Part shown: positions 60,169 to 64,000 of the stretch, one piece after another
Numbering within the stretch: position 1 is the stretch's first letter
How the letters are laid out: each line of letters opens with the position of its first letter
Source of the DNA: an uncultured Paracoccaceae bacterium
GTDB taxonomy: Bacteria; Pseudomonadota; Alphaproteobacteria; Rhodobacterales; Rhodobacteraceae
Assembly: GCA_947500005.1 (NCBI GenBank)
Contig: CANMQJ010000005.1
Span: 1-64,000, forward strand
Direction: 5' to 3'
DNA length: 64,000 bases
Notes under the pieces: model-generated
What the model was told of the DNA's origin: nothing
Database searches by the model: none
Seen by the model: the letters and a program-made list of their open reading frames with translations, nothing else
Translations under genes and position numbers: made by a program

Positions 60169-62775
60169 TCAGTCCCGATGCAGATAGGCCTGAAGCGCAG
60201 GAGCGGTCTGGCGCCAGGCTGAAGCAAGCCGTTGCGCCTCGTCGGCGCCGCAAGCTTCGCCGGTTTTGAGCCGGCTCTCGATCCGAGCGAGTTCGCCCCT
60301 CACTAGCTCGGCGCCGAAAAGCGCGGCTGACCCTGCTGCATGGTGGACGTCCGCGCGCAAAGTATCGCCGGTCTCGGCCGCCGCGAGGCGCCGCACGATT
60401 TCCTCGACCGCCGCCGTCATTTCGGACAGGAACTCCCGGACCAAAACGGCTGACTTTTCGGGCCCGAGCGCGTCGATCAGCGAATCCAGATGCGCGTGTG
60501 CGAGGGGGGACGTTTCGTCTTCTGCAACCGCAAGCGCCGGTGCCGTGTCCCCTCCAAGACAGATTGCCAGTATCCTGCGCACGCCATCGCGGGAGATCGG
60601 CTTGACAAGGATGTCATCGAGCCCAGCGGCCCGGAAGCGTTCCTTGTCCGAAAGTCCTGCATGCGCGGTGAGCGCGACGATTGGCAACCGCGTGCCGCGC
60701 GCCTCTGACTGTCGAATGGCGCGGGTCGCCTCCACTCCATCGAGCACCGGCATGGAAATATCCATGAACACAATGTCGTACGCCGTGCGTCGCGCCGCCT
60801 CGACACCCTGCTCGCCGTCATGCGCTTCGTCGACGATGTGCCCGTCCTGCTCCAGCAGATCGCGCAGGACAATGCGGTTGATACGGTTGTCCTCGACGAT
60901 GAGGATCTTCCGCGGAGCGATAATGGTCGGCGAGGGGCGTTTGGGCGCAGCGGTCGGAACGTCCCGCCCCGTCGCGTCGTCGGCGTCGGGCACCGGCAAC
61001 GGCAGGCGCACCCGGAAGATACTGCCCTCTCCAAGCCGACTGTCTAGACTAACCGCGCCCCCCATCGCGATGGTCAGGCGCTTGACGATGGAAAGACCGA
61101 GCCCGGTTCCGCCAAATGCGCGGGAGTAGGAGGCGTCCAAGGTCACGAACTCGTCGAAGATCCGTTCGCGGTCGGCCTCGTCGATGCCGATTCCGGTGTC
61201 GCGCACCCGGAACTCGACCAATTCGCCGTCCGGAAGACGTTCGGCCTCTACGGTGATGGTGCCGTTGCGCGTGAACTTGATGGCATTTCCCACGAGGTTC
61301 AGCAGCACCTGCCGGATCCGCGTCGGATCGCCCAACGCGTAGTCCTGAATGCTCATTTCGACGCTTTCAGTCAACAGGTTGCCCCGGTGCGCGGCCACGC
61401 CGCGCTGGCTTTCGACGAGCTCGCACACAAGCGCCTTTACGGAGAAACTCTCCTGCGCGAAGTCGATCTTTCCAGCTTCGGCGCGCGAGACCTCGAGCAC
61501 GGTGTCCACATGATGCAGCAACTGCTGGCCCGAGGCGCGGATGATCTCGAGATAGGCCCGATCCTTGGGGCCGCGTTCTTCGGGATCGATAAGTTCGAGC
61601 GTGCCGAGCAACCCGTTCAGGGGCGTTCGCATCTCGTGGCTCATCACCGCGATGAGGTCGGCCTTTGCTCGCTCGCCCGCCACGGCCTCGTCGCGCGCTT
61701 CAATCAGCGCCTGCTCCGCGGCCATGCGGTGAGAGATGTCACGAGCAAAGGAGACAAAGATTTCGCCAGCTTCGGACTCGGTGGTCGAGATCGAGATTTC
61801 GATCGGAAAAACCTCGCCGTTCTTCCGGCAGGCCTCCAGCTTGAGCCGACCTTTGCCGATGACGTTTGCCTTGCCGGTTTCGAGATAGCGGCTCATCCCG
61901 GCCTCGTGCGCGGTTTTCAGGTGCTCGGGTATGATGAGGTCTTGCATTCGCGACCCGATCGCTTCGTCGCGGGCGTAGCCAAAGATCTGTTCGGCTGCGC
62001 CGTTGAAGTCGATGATGCGTCCGTCTCTTCCGACAACCAGCACCGCGTCGAGCGAAGTCGCGATGATCGAAGCGAGGCGGGACCGCACAAGCCCCTCTTC
62101 CCGCGCCTGATCACGCGCGCGCTGCGCGTAGTAGAGCAGCATCGCCAGAACCAGAAGCAGCACGAGGAGAAGCACGGCGGTAAGCAGAGAGACCAGCGAC
62201 AATGTTTCGGCAACGCCGAGGCGCTGGGCATCGGCGGCGCGTGCGAGGATGGTCACGCCTTCCAGCGTGATTTGCCGGACCACCGGTCGCATCGCCTCGA
62301 TCTGTTGGGCAAGTTCGGACAGCGCCGCCCTCAGATCCGCGTTCGGGCTGTCGATCAGGGGAACGGCCTCTGCGAGGAAAGCGCGGGTTTGCGCAAGAGC
62401 CGCGACCGCCTCGGGTTCAGCGCGCAGCGCACTATAGAGCGGGCTGTTCGATAGCGTGCCAATCCGGCTGTAGAGGATGTCAAAGCGCTCGCGCACGTCC
62501 GACAGGTCGGCTGTGGGCTCGGCCCTGGCGGCGAAGACCGCGGCCTTCAGGGCAAGGAGTTCGACATCCGCCTGTGCCAGCGACCACTGGGTGCTGTCTG
62601 AATTGGCTGTCGCGAGGGAATCGATCTGTTCGCGAACATTGGCGCCCATCTGCGCCAGAAACACCAATACCCCAATCAGGGCCGCAACCGCCGCGGCAGC
62701 GAACATTGGCCGGCGTCTGAGAACGCCCGCAACACGGCCCGCCCGGCGCTCCACTTGCTGCGATACGTCGCTCAG
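60169..62775 (-). CDS. Sensor kinase with PAS, receiver and Hpt domains
   Basis: This protein has 868 residues when started at CTG 62775. Two membrane segments (about 24-44 and about 210-232) flank a periplasmic helical sensor. A PAS domain (TSLDAVLVVGRDGRIIDFNG) precedes the kinase core: H380 in VMSHEMRTPLNG, and ATP-site motifs VRDTGIGIDEADRERIFDEF and GGTGLGLSIVKRL. The receiver has D672 in IVFMDISMPVLDG, and a C-terminal Hpt domain has H811/H812 in DVHHAAGSAALFG. It is a complete phosphorelay in one chain. CTG 62775 overlaps the stop of the upstream gene (CTGA), with GAGG at a suitable distance; GTG 62754 is the alternative start. Confidence 0.85.
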   Translation of the reverse strand: MSDVSQQVERRAGRVAGVLRRRPMFAAAAVAALIGVLVFLAQMGANVREQIDSLATANSDSTQWSLAQADVELLALKAAVFAARAEPTADLSDVRERFDILYSRIGTLSNSPLYSALRAEPEAVAALAQTRAFLAEAVPLIDSPNADLRAALSELAQQIEAMRPVVRQITLEGVTILARAADAQRLGVAETLSLVSLLTAVLLLVLLLVLAMLLYYAQRARDQAREEGLVRSRLASIIATSLDAVLVVGRDGRIIDFNGAAEQIFGYARDEAIGSRMQDLIIPEHLKTAHEAGMSRYLETGKANVIGKGRLKLEACRKNGEVFPIEISISTTESEAGEIFVSFARDISHRMAAEQALIEARDEAVAGERAKADLIAVMSHEMRTPLNGLLGTLELIDPEERGPKDRAYLEIIRASGQQLLHHVDTVLEVSRAEAGKIDFAQESFSVKALVCELVESQRGVAAHRGNLLTESVEMSIQDYALGDPTRIRQVLLNLVGNAIKFTRNGTITVEAERLPDGELVEFRVRDTGIGIDEADRERIFDEFVTLDASYSRAFGGTGLGLSIVKRLTIAMGGAVSLDSRLGEGSIFRVRLPLPVPDADDATGRDVPTAAPKRPSPTIIAPRKILIVEDNRINRIVLRDLLEQDGHIVDEAHDGEQGVEAARRTAYDIVFMDISMPVLDGVEATRAIRQSEARGTRLPIVALTAHAGLSDKERFRAAGLDDILVKPISRDGVRRILAICLGGDTAPALAVAEDETSPLAHAHLDSLIDALGPEKSAVLVREFLSEMTAAVEEIVRRLAAAETGDTLRADVHHAAGSAALFGAELVRGELARIESRLKTGEACGADEAQRLASAWRQTAPALQAYLHRD

Positions 62776-63281
62776 GGTTGCACCTCGATCCGGTCGAGCT
62801 GCCAGATGCTGCGCGTGTAGATCAGCTCGGACTGGTAGTCGGGCGAGGAGTCGAACGGGTAGATGAGCCAGAGCGGCCCTTTCTCGCGCACGCTCATCGG
62901 TTCTCCGTTCCTCAGGTAGGCGACAAGAGGCCCGTCCGGCACCGCGTCGGTCACCGGGATCTCGACGGCATAATCGTTGATCGCAGAGGCGCGCAGGACA
63001 TTGCCCTCGGCGCCGACCGCCTCGAGCAGGGCGTTCAGTGGCACGCCGACGAAGGTCTGAACCCCCTCCGTCCAGATCGTCGTGGTTTCGACTGTCACTT
63101 CCCCCAGTGTTTTGAGCAATTCGCGATCGAACTCGGCGACATTGTCGGAATTCATCTCGGTAATCGCCCCCGAGACTGTCAGGACGACGTCGTCGTTTGC
63201 AGGCTCGAGAGCGTGTACGGCGGAGGCGGCGACGACCAGAGCTGTGGCCAGAGCTGAACGGAGGACTGCGGTCATCATCAT
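62772..63281 (-). CDS. Periplasmic molybdopterin-oxidoreductase-fold protein
   Basis: This 169-residue protein has a signal peptide (MTAVLRSALATALVVAASAV, cleavage near HA-L). The mature part has the sulfite-oxidase/YedY-type fold: VLTVSGAITEMNSDNVAEFD, WTEGVQTFVGVPLNALLEAV, SAINDYAVEIPVTD, and GPLWLIYPFDSSPDYQSELI ending IWQLDRIEVQP. The cofactor-ligand cysteine of true oxidoreductases is absent, so it is probably a binding or sensing protein. GGGAG precedes ATG 63281. Its stop overlaps the kinase start, suggesting that it supplies the periplasmic input to that kinase. Confidence 0.75.
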   Translation of the reverse strand: MMMTAVLRSALATALVVAASAVHALEPANDDVVLTVSGAITEMNSDNVAEFDRELLKTLGEVTVETTTIWTEGVQTFVGVPLNALLEAVGAEGNVLRASAINDYAVEIPVTDAVPDGPLVAYLRNGEPMSVREKGPLWLIYPFDSSPDYQSELIYTRSIWQLDRIEVQP

Positions 63282-63349
63282 CTGTCTCCCAGGAAACTCC
63301 AAGTTTGATGCGAGCCTTATGGCATGAATTCGACGCCCGCGTCATCCGA

Positions 63350-63377
63350 CCGAACGTATAGTCGACTATACTTTCGG
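63350..63377. promoter_or_regulatory. 28-bp near-perfect palindrome in a divergent promoter
   Basis: The core GTATAGTC/GACTATAC (63356-63371) is perfect. The flanks extend it to 63350-63377 with a single mismatched pair (13 of 14 pairs). It lies between the molybdopterin-fold/kinase operon and the LuxR-type regulator gene. It is a strong candidate operator for a dimeric regulator, possibly the adjacent LuxR-type protein. Confidence 0.6.
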
Positions 63378-63514
63378 ATAGGCACAGTGATCCGATGCCT
63401 CGGCGGATGTTGACCTAAGGAGTTGCCCGGTCCAATCGGTGCATGATACCCCGACGTCCACGCGCGCCTGACAGGGTCAGTGTGGCCGCGCACCCAACGG
63501 ACTGGAGCAGACAC

Positions 63515-64000
63515 ATGCGTATCCTGATCGCCGACGATCATGGCCTCGTCCGAGAGACGATCGCCGCCTTTCTCAAGGCAGCCGGGGATGCCGAGGTCGA
63601 TACGGCCGGGTCTCTGCCCGAAGCGCTCGAGCAGGTCGCGGCGAACGGTTCTTATGATCTCGTGCTGCTCGACTACAACATGCCCGGCATGAAGGGCCTC
63701 GATGGGCTGAAGGCGATGCGGGAAGCGAATGATCGTCGGCCGGTTGCAATTCTTTCGGGTACGACGACCAGGTCACTTGCGGAGGAAGCGATCGCTGCGG
63801 GGGCGGCCGGGTTCGTGCCGAAGACGCTGGCCTCGAAATCGATGATCACAGCCGCGCGCTTCATGGCGGAGGGCGAGATCTACGCGCCGTTCGGCTTCAT
63901 GCAGCAACATGACGACAAGGCGTCGGACCTGTTGACGAGTCGGGAACTCGACGTGTTGCGGGGCATCTGCCGGGGCCAGTCGAACAAGGAAATTGCGCGC
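63515..64000 (+). CDS. LuxR/NarL-type response regulator, cut by the window end
   Basis: The first 162 codons are present and open to the edge. The receiver has LIADDHGLVRE, the phospho-Asp in LVLLDYNMPGMKG, Thr/Ser in AILSGTTT and Lys in GFVPKTLASK. The beginning of a LuxR helix-turn-helix (LTSRELDVLRGICRGQSNKE) closes the visible part. Start ATG 63515 has GGAG 9 bases upstream. It is divergent from the molybdopterin-fold protein and kinase genes and is the likely output regulator of that phosphorelay. Confidence 0.88.
   Translation, partial: MRILIADDHGLVRETIAAFLKAAGDAEVDTAGSLPEALEQVAANGSYDLVLLDYNMPGMKGLDGLKAMREANDRRPVAILSGTTTRSLAEEAIAAGAAGFVPKTLASKSMITAARFMAEGEIYAPFGFMQQHDDKASDLLTSRELDVLRGICRGQSNKEIAR

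Noticed and set aside
1..64000. tRNA, rRNA, replication origin or CRISPR array
   Set aside because: None was recognised on reading the sequence, although short or divergent RNA genes could be missed by eye.

Overview
The window looks like accessory DNA, either a chromosomal island or a large plasmid, from a high-GC alphaproteobacterium, most probably of the Rhodobacteraceae. This is inferred from gene content: two TRAP transporter loci, a hydantoin-utilisation operon, a Tad/Flp pilus cluster of the CpaA/CpaB/TadZ/TadA/TadB/TadC kind, ChvI-like and LuxR response regulators, and many IS remnants (IS6, IS5, IS3, IS110, IS1182, IS481, IS256). No rRNA, tRNA, CRISPR array or replication origin was seen.

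Layout. (1) 1-11.3 kb: a complete IS6-family element sits between an IS5 remnant and the 3' stump of a WYL-domain regulator. The stump is translationally coupled to a three-gene, defence-like cassette: a single-HKD phospholipase-D-like protein, a RecB-like nuclease/RNase-H-like/SF1-helicase fusion, and an 1850-residue protein with an N-terminal GHKL ATPase and a C-terminal DUF3883 nuclease-like domain. I do not recognise the combination as a named defence system; it is the best candidate for an undescribed system here. (2) 11.3-13.8 kb: remnants of a serine recombinase and an IS3 element, and an intact IS110-family element whose 3' non-coding end is full of perfect hairpins, a candidate bridge RNA. 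(3) 13.8-18.8 kb: a LysR regulator divergent from a SMP-30/gluconolactonase-like lactonase and a complete DctP-DctQ-DctM TRAP transporter. (4) 18.8-20.2 kb: IS remnants. (5) 20.2-29.9 kb: a MarR/cupin pair divergent from hyuA-hyuB, a sugar-type ABC importer and a HyuC-like amidohydrolase, together an uptake and hydrolysis pathway for a hydantoin-like or other cyclic amide compound. (6) 29.9-37.9 kb: more IS remnants, then a gallate/protocatechuate-type meta-cleavage cluster (LysR, TRAP membrane subunits, extradiol dioxygenase, GalD-, GalC- and GalB-like enzymes, tandem-HTH LysR) in which four genes carry a nonsense codon or frameshift. (7) 38.2-53.8 kb: an OmpR/ChvI-type regulator with a degenerate receiver, an RTX calcium-binding protein, TadG/TadE-like pseudopilins, a receiver-only protein, an overlapping diguanylate cyclase/phosphodiesterase pair, an Hpt protein, and the tad operon (flp, cpaA, cpaB, tadZ, tadA, tadB, tadC) lacking a local secretin. 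(8) 54-64 kb: two-component signalling, namely a LuxR-type response regulator, a 1338-residue hybrid kinase, and a kinase-REC-Hpt protein coupled to a periplasmic molybdopterin-fold protein, divergent from a second LuxR-type regulator across a 28-bp palindrome.

How the genes work together. Regions 3, 5 and 6 are catabolic modules with their own transporters and regulators. Regions 7 and 8 look like surface attachment (Tad pilus, RTX protein) with c-di-GMP and phosphorelay control. IS6 pieces at about 0.2, 20.1, 30.0 and 59.9 kb suggest that the region was assembled by IS6-driven rearrangement. Single-base lesions are concentrated at 30.3-35.8 kb and may be real decay or sequencing error.
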